Positions 49,657-58,657 of a DNA stretch of 64,000 nucleotides are shown in pieces. Source of the stretch: Hermatobates lingyangjiaoensis. Lineage: Eukaryota > Arthropoda > Insecta > Hemiptera > Hermatobatidae. Where the stretch lies: positions 676,001 through 740,000 of the forward strand of contig JAPFBL010000244.1 in assembly GCA_026182355.1 (NCBI GenBank), written 5' to 3'. The translations under genes were made by a program, and so were the position numbers. The notes under the pieces were generated by a model. It did no database searches. It was not told where the DNA came from and saw nothing but the letters and a program-made list of their open reading frames with translations. Positions within the stretch are counted from its first letter, which is position 1. Every line of letters begins with the position of its first letter.

Positions 49657-51640
49657 ATGATCAAATCACAAAATGGAATGGGAAAACAAGACTAAGACCT
49701 TTCAACCGTAACAAGCTGTCTTCATCAGAGTCAAAAACCAACTAATCAGGTGAAAAGACAGATAAAAGTTTAAAAGCTGAATGTTTATCGTAACTGGTAA
49801 TGTAATATAATACATAAATTATAAAGTAATGTAATATAGTATACTATTTGGTTTTCTCCCTAAGATGTTTTTTTTTCAACAAAGGATCTCGAAAGTGTTC
49901 TTTTTCTTTTCTAATGTTCAAAAGAACAAAGAACACTTCTTTTACTAAAGTGTTCTTATTCCTTTCCTATCAACTATTTTCCTTTTGAGCAGTTTAATTT
50001 GATATATTATTTCAATTCCAACGTATGTTAACGGATTTAACGTATTTTATTCCAACGTATACGAAATAAAAGTTATCACAAACAATATTATAGTAATAAA
50101 TGAGCTTAATTTATCTCATAAATTAATGAGCTGCTAATTAATTAATGTGCTGACTCATTATTTGTCAGCACAAAACAAACTTAATCAAACATCACAAGGA
50201 TCGCTATAGTACTTGTGGAATAAATTAGATCATTGAAACTGTTTTAATTAAAAATATAACGTATTTCTGCTTTCTCTGACAAAATAAAAAAAAACCGTAC
50301 ATATCTATCAAATAAAAATCAAACAGAAATTCATAATAAGAAATAAATAACACTAACAATAAACCGAACTTAGAGAAATTTCTTATATATTCAAGATATA
50401 CAAATGTTATTTTTAAATTTTAATGGAATACAATGACTGATAACAAAATGTAATTAACGTTTGTCGTAAATTCACATATCCGAAATTATTCTATTCTGCA
50501 ACTCCTTCCAGAAGAATATGGAGACTTCGAATAGAGTTTAGAACTTCAGTTTTAATCATTCTTTAATAAAAAGATATCATTACTTTTTTAGCTTATTTAA
50601 AACTCCAACCAGATTACTAATTAATAATCTTATACAGTAGATAAAAAAAAACTAAATGATCGTCAACTGTTAATAATATCAACAGAAAAATTCCGTACAT
50701 TTATCTCCAAAGCACGATAAGTATTAGATATTTTGAGTTTGCTTAGCAAATTGAATGAAAACGATTATGAAATCTTAAGAAGTAAGATAATTTAATTTTA
50801 TGCAAAAACAAACTATTTTCATCGATCATTACAACTTATAAAGCTGTGTCAATACTCACCGCTATACAAAAATTCGATAACCTTTCCTCCACTATAGTAA
50901 AATTCACTGAATGAAGCCATCAAGATGGAAAGAGCTTTAAAAATGGTACGCATTGCAGGGCAAAACTATAAACATTGAATATCATTATAAATGTATTAAG
51001 ATAGTTAACAAATGTATATGAATATGAAACATACCTGGAATCCAAGGCATCTTCCATAAAATGCATATTGGTTAACAAAACTGGTGTCATCTTTTAATAA
51101 TTCTATAGGTTTATGATCTGTAATGGGAAATAATTGACCATTGTCACTCCAGCTTATCAATGTTTGACAGTGTTGCAACATTCTTAGCAAAGCAGCGATG
51201 ATTTGAGCATAAGCTTCCACTTCTCTGTAAAAAAGCAGCTTTCAAATAAACTTGGAATAATACAATAAAAAAATATCACTATAGACGAGATTACAATATA
51301 GCAACCTTGAATAATAGCTTCTCCTGAAAAAGTAAGAGCTGCGATAGTTAAAAATAGTTTCACTCAAACTGAGAGTCTTACTTCCAATAATTCCAACAGC
51401 TTTTACAAAACTTCTATAACCATTTCCAGGTGTATCATCACAAAAGTCATATAAATGCAAGGTTTTTGACATTTCCGTTAAAATTAAAATTATGGGTTCA
51501 ATACATTCGTTAATTTTCATATAAGATGATAAAATGCGTTTCGCAGAGCTGGACTTATCATCTTTGAAATGATCAATAATATCCAATGATACGTCTTTCA
51601 GACTACAATAAACGCTTTCAATACCTGTAATTTCAGACAT
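30364..51640 (-). CDS. LIPE: Hormone-sensitive lipase (HSL/LIPE family), 12 coding exons
   Basis: HSL is a cytosolic serine hydrolase that cleaves diacyl- and triacylglycerols and steryl esters at lipid droplets. Exons in coding order: 51640-51306, 51224-51035, 50965-50860, 49123-49016, 47028-46835, 45127-44851, 41189-41001, 40205-40047, 37676-37532, 35391-35244, 32583-32458, 30450-30364. All phases agree and the sum is 2064 nt (687 aa plus TAG). Residues 1 to about 310 are the HSL N-terminal domain ([10 protein letters not shown] near 75, FYGRCLGFQ at the end of exon 2). The alpha/beta-hydrolase part has the oxyanion motif HGGG (332-335), [18 protein letters not shown], nucleophile Ser406 in GDSAG, Asp622 in FDPFLDD and His652 in SHGF. 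The regulatory insert (exons 8-9) is much shorter than in mammals (687 aa against about 775). The chosen start is MSEITG; an in-frame Met lies 19 codons upstream. Donors of exons 1 (GTTGCT) and 11 (GTCAGT) are weak. Introns hold nearly every repeat class in the window. Confidence 0.93.
30596..31215. mobile_element. TIR DNA element with nested SINE
   Basis: Arms 30596-30720 and 31085-31215 are inverse over more than 100 bp (GATGACTTTGATTTGTAGCT against AGCTAGAAATCAAAGTCATC). A truncated minus-strand SINE (30783-30945) sits in the centre. No transposase. A solo arm is at 8130-8290. Confidence 0.7.
31330..32450. other. HSL intron 11, no further feature
   Basis: Apart from short palindromic remnants I see nothing. 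Confidence 0.45.
32799..32838 (-). ncRNA. Hammerhead-like motif (ACGT-C family)
   Basis: Minus-strand partner of 33274-33313: AGCC, CTGAAGA, T, GTCCA-loop-TAGAC (one mismatch or wobble), GAA, ACGT, C, GGCT. Confidence 0.65.
33274..33313 (+). ncRNA. Hammerhead-like motif, best intact copy
   Basis: AGCC, core CTGAAGA, extra T, helix II GTCTA-CAAATA-TAGAC, GAA, ACGT as minimal helix III, C17, then GGCT pairing with AGCC. The implied cleavage triplet is GTC. The CAAATA loop resembles the helix II loop I recall for known natural hammerheads such as those of schistosomes. Confidence 0.72.
33549..33630 (+). pseudogene. PLE endonuclease tail
   Basis: Reads [20 protein letters not shown], matching the C-terminus at 9116-9373 and 38750-38923. 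The 3' tail continues to about 34000 with a decayed CTGAAGA motif near 33927. Confidence 0.7.
34022..35135 (+). mobile_element. Tc1/mariner-like element, decayed, with nested SINE
   Basis: Ends GGGTGCAGAAGTTAAATCCG and CGGATTTAACTGCTGTTCCC are inverted, flanked by TA. The frame 34068-34271 reads [20 protein letters not shown] (helix-turn-helix of the DNA-binding domain). After a frameshift [11 protein letters not shown] and [13 protein letters not shown] follow to about 34420. The DDE/D catalytic domain is absent. A minus-strand SINE occupies 34735-34985. Confidence 0.75.
34735..34985 (-). mobile_element. tRNA-derived SINE nested in mariner-like element
   Basis: Head at 34940-34985 (GAGCTAACCTTGCCCC on plus), body with GGCTCGGGACCGACGGC. 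The 3' tail is missing. Confidence 0.78.
35392..36620 (-). repeat. Tandem array of HSL exon-10 splice-acceptor segments
   Basis: Immediately upstream (in transcription) of HSL exon 10, about 16 units of roughly 70-95 bp repeat the end of the intron plus the first ~50 bases of the exon. Each contains a pyrimidine tract ending TTTGTTTCAG and then a diverged version of the exon start ([17 protein letters not shown]). A pair of larger units (about 35450-35560 and 35590-35700) is nearly identical, showing later segmental duplication. The array reads partly open (35977 to 35642) but that frame only repeats the exon motif. It is a splice-site-bearing minisatellite, not an independent gene. Confidence 0.88.
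36845..37410 (+). mobile_element. pogo/Tigger-like element, right part
   Basis: The interior matches 5640-5990 and 42400-43330. The right terminus CCGCGAAAAGTGAGGGGTTA is present; the left terminus is truncated. Confidence 0.68.
38310..39212. repeat. Near-perfect PLE palindrome (about 400-bp arms)
   Basis: The left arm (about 38326-38734) is an almost exact inverse of the right arm (about 38806-39212), with a spacer of about 70 bp made of PLE endonuclease coding sequence. Differences are confined mainly to an ATT/AAT microsatellite. Motifs with core CCGATGA lie at 38378-38405 (minus) and 39137-39165 (plus). Flanked by (AT)n at 38280-38300 and 39213-39363. Confidence 0.88.
38750..38923 (+). 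pseudogene. PLE endonuclease C-terminus
   Basis: Reads [57 protein letters not shown] and a stop. It is homologous to 9200-9373. The N-terminal YIG part is missing. Confidence 0.78.
39213..39363. repeat. (AT)n/(ATAC)n microsatellite
   Basis: Longest low-complexity AT tract in the window. Frames through it give IYIYIY artefacts. Confidence 0.95.
39486..39539 (+). ncRNA. Hammerhead-like motif (AATATT family), intact
   Basis: TCACTT, CTTC, TC, CTGAGGA, extra C, GACCG-CCATTA-CGGTC, GAA, ATAT, T, GA, A, AAGTGA. Helix I is GA/TC plus AAGTGA/TCACTT around an internal loop. Confidence 0.66.
40437..40950 (-). repeat. SINE plus two tandem copies of its head
   Basis: A minus-strand SINE (40437-40650) is followed by head segments at about 40720-40792 and 40876-40950. 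The interval repeats at 144 and 156 bp with a shared AGAAGCTATAACAAAATGAA linker. This is a local tandem duplication in the HSL intron between exons 7 and 8. Confidence 0.75.
41425..41605. repeat. Inverted repeat with hammerhead-like layout
   Basis: Arms about 41432-41507 and 41520-41600. The plus strand reads TTGAAGA, T, GGGT-GAC-ACCC, GAA, ACCGGT, C. The first core base is T instead of C, and helix I is not clear. Confidence 0.55.
41800..41925 (-). mobile_element. Partial SINE
   Basis: Contains the TCCTAAATTTTACCTAAC and GGCTCGAGACCGACGCC blocks. Confidence 0.6.
42253..43413. mobile_element. pogo/Tigger-like element interrupted by a hAT
   Basis: Left end CAGTAATCCCTCGCTAG at 42253 after TA; right end CGCGAAAAGTAAGGGATTAA, then TA at 43414. 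The interior matches the copies at 5487 and 36845. A 458-bp hAT (42492-42949) is nested inside. Confidence 0.75.
42492..42949. mobile_element. Non-autonomous hAT element (8-bp TSD)
   Basis: Ends CAATGGTCCCTCTAA and CCTAGAGGGAACACTG are inverted. A perfect target duplication TTCTACAG lies at 42484-42491 and 42950-42957. Subterminal GTGTGCGC repeats. The duplication comes from pogo-like element sequence, proving the nesting order. Confidence 0.9.
43414..44130. other. No gene seen
   Basis: Within the HSL intron between exons 6 and 7. A 70-codon open frame at 43427-43639 has no recognisable motif. Confidence 0.45.
44130..44310. repeat. PLE inverted repeat (ACGCGT family)
   Basis: Inverse arms with a GAACAC-TACGTG... 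core (minus, about 44156-44190) and a decayed plus copy near 44250. A third single copy is at 45300-45400 (CTGAAGA, A, GAACAC, GAAACGGGTT). Confidence 0.6.
44398..44505 (-). mobile_element. SINE head fragment
   Basis: Minus strand: GTATAGAACCCCGGACC (B box inverse) and ACCACTGAGCTC, followed by a C-rich run. Confidence 0.6.
45427..46812. repeat. 71-bp satellite array in HSL intron 5
   Basis: About 19-20 tandem units of 71 bp, anchored by GAGAGATCATTTGACACAT. Two subtypes alternate: one has TTATGTTCATTTCAG plus TCTAATC, the other TTACGTTCACTTCAG plus TTCAATC. The internal units are nearly identical within a subtype; end units are diverged. The array runs to within about 20 bp of the donor of HSL exon 5 (GTATGT, 46829-46834). 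Open frames inside it are products of the periodicity, not genes. Confidence 0.92.
47050..48235. other. HSL intron 4, no further feature
   Basis: AT-rich; nothing recognisable before the hAT at 48236. Confidence 0.45.
48236..48884. mobile_element. Non-autonomous hAT element (8-bp TSD)
   Basis: Ends CAGAGTTTTTCAAAC and TTAGGAACCTCTG are inverted. Target duplication CTCTAGAT at 48228-48235 and 48885-48892. Relatives: a solo right part at about 53690-53864 and an internally deleted 103-bp copy at 54418-54520. Confidence 0.9.
49441..49760. mobile_element. PLE terminal fragments around (AT)n
   Basis: Contains the AATT-family motif (49541-49570, minus: CTGAAGA, C, CGAT..., GAA, AATT, T, GAG pairing with CTC) and the AGATCT-family motif (49690-49732, minus, CTGATGA core, weaker helix II), separated by (AT)n at 49621-49655. 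Confidence 0.6.
49761..50855. other. HSL intron 3, no further feature
   Basis: AT-rich sequence without recognisable exons or repeats. Confidence 0.45.
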
Positions 51641-51699
51641 TTCAGTAAAATGGTATATTATTGAAAAACTATAACGTATGCAGGTAATTTCTTTCAAAT

Positions 51700-52845
51700 T
51701 CTAATAAAATTTCAAATTTTAAATGAACAGTTATCATTATGTATTTCGGTTAATTTCATACAAGTCTCCTCCGGGAAATGAACAACACTATTTCATATAG
51801 CTCTATAATAGAATCTGAATAACATTGGCATATTATCACATATGTGATAACATTTCAAATATAGATTTGTAGGTCTCTGTTTCAAAGTTGCCAGATGTTC
51901 ACAGTTTACCCTAAATTCAACAATTTCTAAACACACTTTTTTTTAATAAAATGTTCTATGACGTTTTAATTATAATTCACAGGTGACAATAAAAAAAGCT
52001 CTGCATAATAATCATCCTGAGAATCTCTTCTGAAATATATTAGCAACAACAAATCGACTATAATAATCAACATATTACGGACGTAATTGTGCAGCTCACT
52101 TTGTTTACTGTTTTATTAGGAACAGTATCTTATTTATAAAATCATTTTCCTTCAATAAAGAGTATGATTTAACTATTAGAAGTAGTCTGGATCTCATTAA
52201 ATACCAGTTCTTAAAAACAAATTAAAAGTACAAAGGGAGTTCAGCGAAATACACCAGGTATTCGGTACATATTTCAGAGAAGAAAAAAGGAATATACAAA
52301 TATTAAGAAAACATAATAATAATAATAATAATGAATTAAAACTTAATTTTAGAAAATTATTTCAATAAAAGTTAGGAAGCCATTTATGATAGTACCTATT
52401 GTTTTAGATTTAAAAAAAATACTTATAATATTTCCGTAGAGAATGAAGTTTACTCAGATATGAAACTCAAAGTTAACATTTAGACATATATTTGCACCCT
52501 TATCATGGCTATTAATGATAACTACTATCTTAGGCTATAAATATATAATAACTATTATAAATGAAATTTAGATATGGCTATAAAAAGTTCAGGAATGCTT
52601 TATTGTACTTGTATGATAGTAATAAGAAATAATATTTATCTAAGGGATTAGTATTACAACTTGTTTGTATGTTAGTTAAGTTTTCGCAAAGGGAATAATT
52701 GTTTTTATACTGATGTTGCATCCACAATTAAAATAATAAAACAGTTTACTTTAGTTTCGTTTTCTTTCCTAATTTGTAAATAATACATCATTTATATTTG
52801 TTGAAATCCTCATACTATGTATATTATATGTAAATTCTATAATTT
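51700..52845. other. Region upstream of HSL start, nothing defined
   Basis: The HSL promoter or 5' UTR exon should lie here or further upstream, but I see no convincing core promoter or splice signal. Short AAT repeats at 52315-52333. Confidence 0.4.
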
Positions 52846-52847
52846 TA

Positions 52848-52956
52848 CCGTATCATGACTCATTGGACCCCCTTCCAAGATTAGCCAAACAACTTGATTT
52901 TAATATAGTGTTTTCTAATCGTAATAACGTGGGTAATATGTTAATAAAAAATCTGG
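52848..52956 (+). pseudogene. PLE RT/endonuclease linker fragment
   Basis: Reads PYHDSLDPLPRLAKQLDFNI, then VFSNRNNVGNMLIKN, equivalent to the SVVFSNDSNLFNRL region of the copy at 2015-2275. The adjoining 52960-53130 belongs to the repeat at 4640-4830 (inverted). Confidence 0.65.
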
Positions 52957-53689
52957 AGTGGCCGGCACTCAACTTTACTATAAGTAAACCTAATATCAAT
53001 CTTCTTTGGTATATAATATATAATGTCTCATTTAAGCATCATGTAAACATTTAAATGGGAGATGTTTATTAGTCTTTCATTTCTGAGGTAGTACAGATAG
53101 TGATTGATTGGCTTATCAATATGTAAGCTTTTATTTTCGTACACCATACATACAGCTGATGCAAATAATCTCATTAGTATAACTACAGCAGTAATAACAT
53201 TTTTGAAAAGCCAAAGTGAAAATTTCTTGATACGAGATAATCTCCTACAAGGGAACATGCGTTTGTTCAAATAGCCAGTGGATTTCTTATATCGTTTACT
53301 TGACCTCCTTCTAGATTGAATAAAAATTCTAAATTTGAAATTTTCAAATTTAAATCAGGAAATACTTCTATTTTCTCTGAAAAACATCATAAACATCGAA
53401 GAAAAAATGTCGTTTTAAGATAATTTATAATTAAGAATATACAATAATTACATTTATTAATCTTCAAACGAAAGATTTCCATTTTGAATTATGTTTTACA
53501 TTTTTGGTCTTTTATAGAATTATTATACTGGGGATTTTATGGCTTCTTAGTATTTATTAAAATCATTTTCCTTCCCCTTTGTCGAAAATCATGTACACCA
53601 ATCTTCTCTGAGTGAGTGTTACCTTTTTTCCTGTCTTGTACTTTGTTATAAGCTTGCTATGAATGTATATTGAGAAAAAATATATTAGT

Positions 53690-54520
53690 AATTAGATATA
53701 AACATTATTCAGTTTCATGATTCATGAAACTATATTTCTATATTTCATATATTTCAAGAAATATAGAATAAATCATACCCACAAAAAAAATTTTTTTAGA
53801 AAAATGTTTTTCACGGAACCCCAGACAATCCGTTAAGGAACCCATTTTGGGAACCTCTGCTCTAACCAAATATTGAACTCCTTGTGAAAATTAAGCACTA
53901 TCAAAAAAAGTCATTAAAATTACTTAGATTTTTAATTTTGTATATTATTAATATACTCGTACATTTTATAATAACACATCTTACATCAAGCGAGTCGGTT
54001 TGCAACAAAACTACCTCTCAGATGTCTACCATCATACGTTTAAACGCGTTAATTCTATAATTTGATAAAATATTATTTCAATAATTAACTGTAAACGAAC
54101 CTGTCCTGTTCTAATTAAAAATATTTTATAATTTGCAGCCATATGATTAAACATAATTTCAAAAACCGCCATCAAGGGGTAAAAGGTTCCCCATTCTGTT
54201 TTTTTATGATATTTAATATTTTTTCAATCATTGAAAGTGTAGAAATGAATTTCAAAGCACAAAGAAAAAGTAAAAAAAAATGTTCTAGAGTCCTCGAACT
54301 TTATGTCATCAGAGAGCAGACAAAGTAAGAAATAAGAAGTTAACAAGAAGGAATGTAACGAAAACAATATTACCATAAACAATAAAGAAGGTTCCGAAAA
54401 ACCTTCTACCTCTAAACCAGAGTTTCTCAAACTTTTTTCGACGCAGAACCCTTTTTGCTTCAGGAAACTTTCCCAGGAATCCCAGACAGTCCGTTAAGGA
54501 ACCTACTTTGGGAATCTCTG
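53690..54520. mobile_element. hAT fragments of the 48236 family
   Basis: 53690-53864 matches the right part of the element at 48236 and ends GGGAACCTCTG. 54418-54520 is a 103-bp miniature with both ends (CAGAGTTTCTCAAAC ... GGGAATCTCTG). Its flanking octamers match at five of eight positions. Confidence 0.7.
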
Positions 54521-54959
54521 TTCTACGCTAATTCCAAAGGATAAGTTAACCAATGATGAAGCAACTCTATATGTATAAGGTAAACTTAAAGGTCAGTCGG
54601 CTTTATAAACAAGCTATCTTTTAGCTTCCACTCTGTAGATTTATTATATTACAAGAAATGACCTTGATTATATAGTTTAATCAGTAATATAAAAACTAAA
54701 AACATGACTCATGCACTATTCTACTGGTAAAAGGAAATAATATGCCAACTCATTAAGGATTTTTATTGTATAAATAAATTGTATATATTGTACATATTAT
54801 TTTTATATATATTGTATAAAAGTAATTTCATTCTCCCTAAATATTATGAAAGACACAGTTCAGTTCTTACACTATCAATGCATTATCAATAATATACTGT
54901 TCGATATAATAATTCACCGTCATTGAATATTGACATGTTATATATGTATATAATATATC

Positions 54960-55170
54960 AATGTTTAGATAGGGAGGTTTGATATCGAACAGTATATCTA
55001 AAGTTGTCAACCCATGTTCAGATGGGGAGGCTTTATATGGAACAGTACATCTAAAGTTGTCAACCAATGTTCAGATACGGAGGCTTGATATCGAACAGTA
55101 TATCTAAAGTTGTCAACCAATGTTCAGATGGGGATGTTTGATATCAAATAGTATATCTAAAGTCGTCATG
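54960..55170. repeat. 53-bp minisatellite, four units
   Basis: Units start at about 54963, 55017, 55070 and 55122, with the shared segments GTTCAGATGGGGAGG and TCTAAAGTTGTCAACC. Confidence 0.82.
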
Positions 55171-55334
55171 AACGTTGCCGTTTCTCATAATTAGTATATA
55201 CAAACCCAATACAGTTATACGAGTAATATGTTTACACAGGGTTCTTACGTTTTAGCGGTTAGAGAATGATCTTGTATCAAAATGAATAGAGATCACTAAC
55301 AAGTGCCTTAAGGAAGTCAAAAAGTCAAGAACTA

Positions 55335-56124
55335 CATTCGACCCTCGAATTTCCGAACTAATAGAGATCGAGACAGGTCGGGAAACATAAAAAGTCTGGA
55401 AATTCGTAAGACTGGTAAGTGGTAGCCTAATGGCTGGTAGGGTAGGCTAAGTGCCAAGTCATACCATATACATAACCTTACTTGAATGGCTAAGCAAAGT
55501 CAATTTCATTTACTTTAGCACACTAACATTTTATTTAAATAACACTCCTATTTATAAATAATAATAATATCAATAATAATAATAATAATAATAATAAAAA
55601 GAAATCTAGTCTAACTGTTGACGGCAGGCCAAGATATATTTTGGCTTGTCATCATAATTGGAGTAGCCTAGGCTATTTGGTGTCACATTCCCTCATTGTA
55701 ATGAAGTTATGTTAATCGATAGAAAAAAAATTATGGAAACATGAAAGTACGGTTTATTGAAATATAGGAACATGAAAGTACGGTTTCTTGAAGTACAGAA
55801 ACTTGAAAGTACGGTTTATTGAAATATAGGAACATGAAAGTACGGTTTCTTGAAGTACAGAAACTTGAAAGTACGGTTTCTTCAAATACAGAAACTTGAA
55901 AGTACGGTTTCTCGAAGAACGGAAACATGAAAGTACGGTTTCTTGAAGTACGGAAACTTGAAAGTACGGTTTCTTGAAGTACAGAAACTTGAAAGTACGG
56001 TTTCTTGAAGTACAGAAACTTGAAAGTACGGTTTCTTGAAGTACAGAAACTTGAAAGTACGGTTTCTTGAAGTACAGAAACTTGAAAGTACGGTTTCTTG
56101 AAGTACAGAAACTTGAGGGCCGAG
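55335..56124. mobile_element. pogo/Tigger-like element with expanded right end
   Basis: Left end CATTCGACCCTCGAATTTCC after TA; right end AAACTTGAGGGCCGAG before TA. From about 55740 to 56113 the right-end sequence is amplified as roughly 12 units of 31 bp (GAAAGTACGGTTTCTTGAAG core). Minus-strand frames through it are repeat artefacts. Confidence 0.75.
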
Positions 56125-56540
56125 TATACAATATTTTATAGGCACTTGTTACCCTGAGTGGGTTATATAACGTTGTTCATGTCAGTTACTGTTTCTGTTT
56201 GCTCAAGATGCCATTAAATCTTCAGACAAAAGATTAAAAATGAAAAAAAAATGCAGTTGGCAATATGGTAGGACAAATCTTCATCTCAAGCCATTCTGAT
56301 AACCAAATTTAATGTAACTGTCGTATATATTTTCTTTTTATTCCAAAAAGAATCAGCCATTCTGATAACCAAATTTAATGTAACTGTCGTATATATTTTC
56401 TTTTTGGTGGAAATGTCTTCATTTTCTTACTGTGAGTGATAACATCGATTGAACATGAAACATGAAAAATACACAAGCAAAACCAGTTGATTTGTCTCAA
56501 CCAATATACGAACTTAATATATAACAGAAAAAAAAACATA

Positions 56541-58657
56541 TCAAACGAAATTAGCCTGATGAGACCTTTTAAACGGATTAAATTTGAGCACTGATTGAAG
56601 AGAGTTGAGAAACTTCTCTGAAAAAGGTACATCGGTGGAGGAATGGCACAAGCGTTCTGACTCGTCCCTTTCAAATTGACTTACTGTTCTGTCATCTAAA
56701 AACTTGAGAGACCCCAACCATGAGATGACGTAATACCTGTAAAAGCCAAAGTCAGCAAAGATTAACTAATCAAAAATGACAAGAAAAAAAAATAAGAATC
56801 ATGCATCCAGCTGAAAACACAACGCAACTCAACTACTTCCATCAATAAATATACTACAATCATACATACATGAATATAATTTGTAAAATAATCACAAAAA
56901 AAAAATAAACACATGATTTAAAACAAGCAATTTTAAACATTGCCAACGTTTCGGTTTTTATTTAAAATATTTTTTATAGACAAAAGTATAAAATTTTGAA
57001 ACAGTATCACCTATTCATTCAAGCTATACAGTTGTTGCTGAAATCTACAGACTGTTTTTCTTTGTAAAATAATCTCGAATGTAGTATGTACTTAGTTATG
57101 TTTCAAAATTGTATACTCCAACGAAAAAAAGTTTTCAATAAAAACCGAAACGTTGGCAATGAGAGCTTAATTTGAACCTGAAGGACTGACCTAGTCCTGA
57201 TAAACTTTAATTATATACATATAAATGTATATATTTATATCAAAGGTCGTTATCAGCCTTTGGAGCGATTCATATCTATTCCTGACGACGAGGACATCCA
57301 AATATAGTAGTGAGTTCAGTGATTTCTTTTGAAAATTCTAGTTTATATATATATAATAAACAATATTGTATACTAATGTTTTATATTAATGAAGTATATG
57401 AATTCATTCAAAATTTTTTTACAGTTCTGTGGTGATTATTCTTCAAGTGGAATTGTTTTGGGTGACAAATATCAAATAGTGACAATTCCTCAGTTTAAAA
57501 TCAACTTTAGTCTTTTGAATGGAGATGCATAGCTTTGTAATTGATAAACATGATGCCAAAATGTTAAAATTTCTATATGTTTTCCATGCATGTATGATGG
57601 TTGGAGAAAAGAATTCTCAAAACGAAGATATTCTTCTATATAATTTCTTTACTTTCGATTTAGATCAATTCCAAAGACAGTTATTTTTGTTGTTACAAAT
57701 AAGATTTATAAGATTTCAACTTTTGAAAGGGAACGTAACATTACAGACACAAATTACAGCCAAGTCATTCAATATAATTTTATAATAACTGATAAATTAA
57801 TGTTTGCCAGTTACAATCACCTCTAAATGAATTTGAAAAACTGTTATTTGGCACTACGGCTAGAGTGTAGCTAGCCAAATACAACTTAACAGTCCCTAAC
57901 TTCGCTTCTATGTTGAATTTCAAATCTTAGCTTTTCAGTTAGACATACACGAATCAACTGTCAAATTTTCAACTCACTATAACTTATGTAGGAACTGAGT
58001 TTGATTGTGACTAAATTTTTGACAAAGAAAGAAACAGAAATTTTTCTAAAGGTGGATTCGATTTCTCTGATGTATAAACGTAAAGTTGAAATGAGTCAGT
58101 TCTAAGCAATTTATAGACAAAATCTTTCTTTTATTTATATAGACTATGTAAATACCAAAACAACTTATAAAATTAATTTAAATAAAAGTGAACATTTATT
58201 ACCTGTACCACAAGTATTCGTAATAGTTTTCTTCATTACAAGGAGGAACAATAAGATTTCCCATCAGACTCAAATGCGTTAAATTGGGTAGATTTTTAGC
58301 TAAATTTTCTAGAAGAGGTTGCAAACATTGAATTCTATTCTTATTGATCCATAAAATTTGAATATTTGGCAAATATGGGAAAACCGTTGAACCAGATATC
58401 AAATTAGAATCCAAAACAGCAGAAGTAAGATTAGGAAACCAAGATAAAAATGTTACATCTCTGAAATTATAATAAAATATAAATAAACAGGGATTTTAAA
58501 TATAACTAGTCATATGGTAATGTATTTGCCTTCACCTTATACCATTGTTGCTCACATCTAAAGTCTCTACTTGAAATTTGTATTTATCAACAACTGATAA
58601 CGGTAGCTCATCAATATTGTCAAAAGCAAAAGACAGTCTCCCATCTTCAAAGAACAT
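56541..58657 (-). CDS. LRMDA: Leucine-rich repeat protein, LRMDA-like
   Basis: Three exons, 58657-58536, 58460-58203 and 56736-56541, join in phase to 576 nt (191 aa plus TGA), close to the ~200 aa of vertebrate LRMDA (leucine-rich melanocyte differentiation-associated). Donors are GTGAAG and GTAATA; acceptors are TTTCAG and TTACAG. After a short N-terminus the protein has four leucine-rich repeats: VETLDVSNNGI (about 30-40), LTSAVLDSNLI, IQILWINKNRI and LTHLSLMGNLI. A C-terminal cap follows with YYEYLWYRYYVISWLGSLKF and LDDRTVSQFERDESER. This cap, in which the last repeat leads to a KFLD motif and an acidic/basic helix, is what points to LRMDA rather than a generic LRR protein. There is no signal peptide, so it is probably intracellular. 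The last ~25 residues have no match I recognise. Other LRR-cap proteins remain possible. Confidence 0.68.
56940..57350. mobile_element. PLE terminal fragments
   Basis: Inverse copies of the CGTTTCGG family at 56940-56985 and 57125-57175, then a tail fragment 57240-57345 with CTGACGA, C, GAGGACATC, and finally an (AT)n tract. Lies in the LRMDA-like intron 2. Confidence 0.6.

Noticed and set aside
55731..56145. Minus-strand repetitive protein (VSVLQETVLSSF-type repeats)
   Set aside because: Produced by the 31-bp minisatellite in a pogo-like element; frames are open in more than one register and no start context or splice signal is present.
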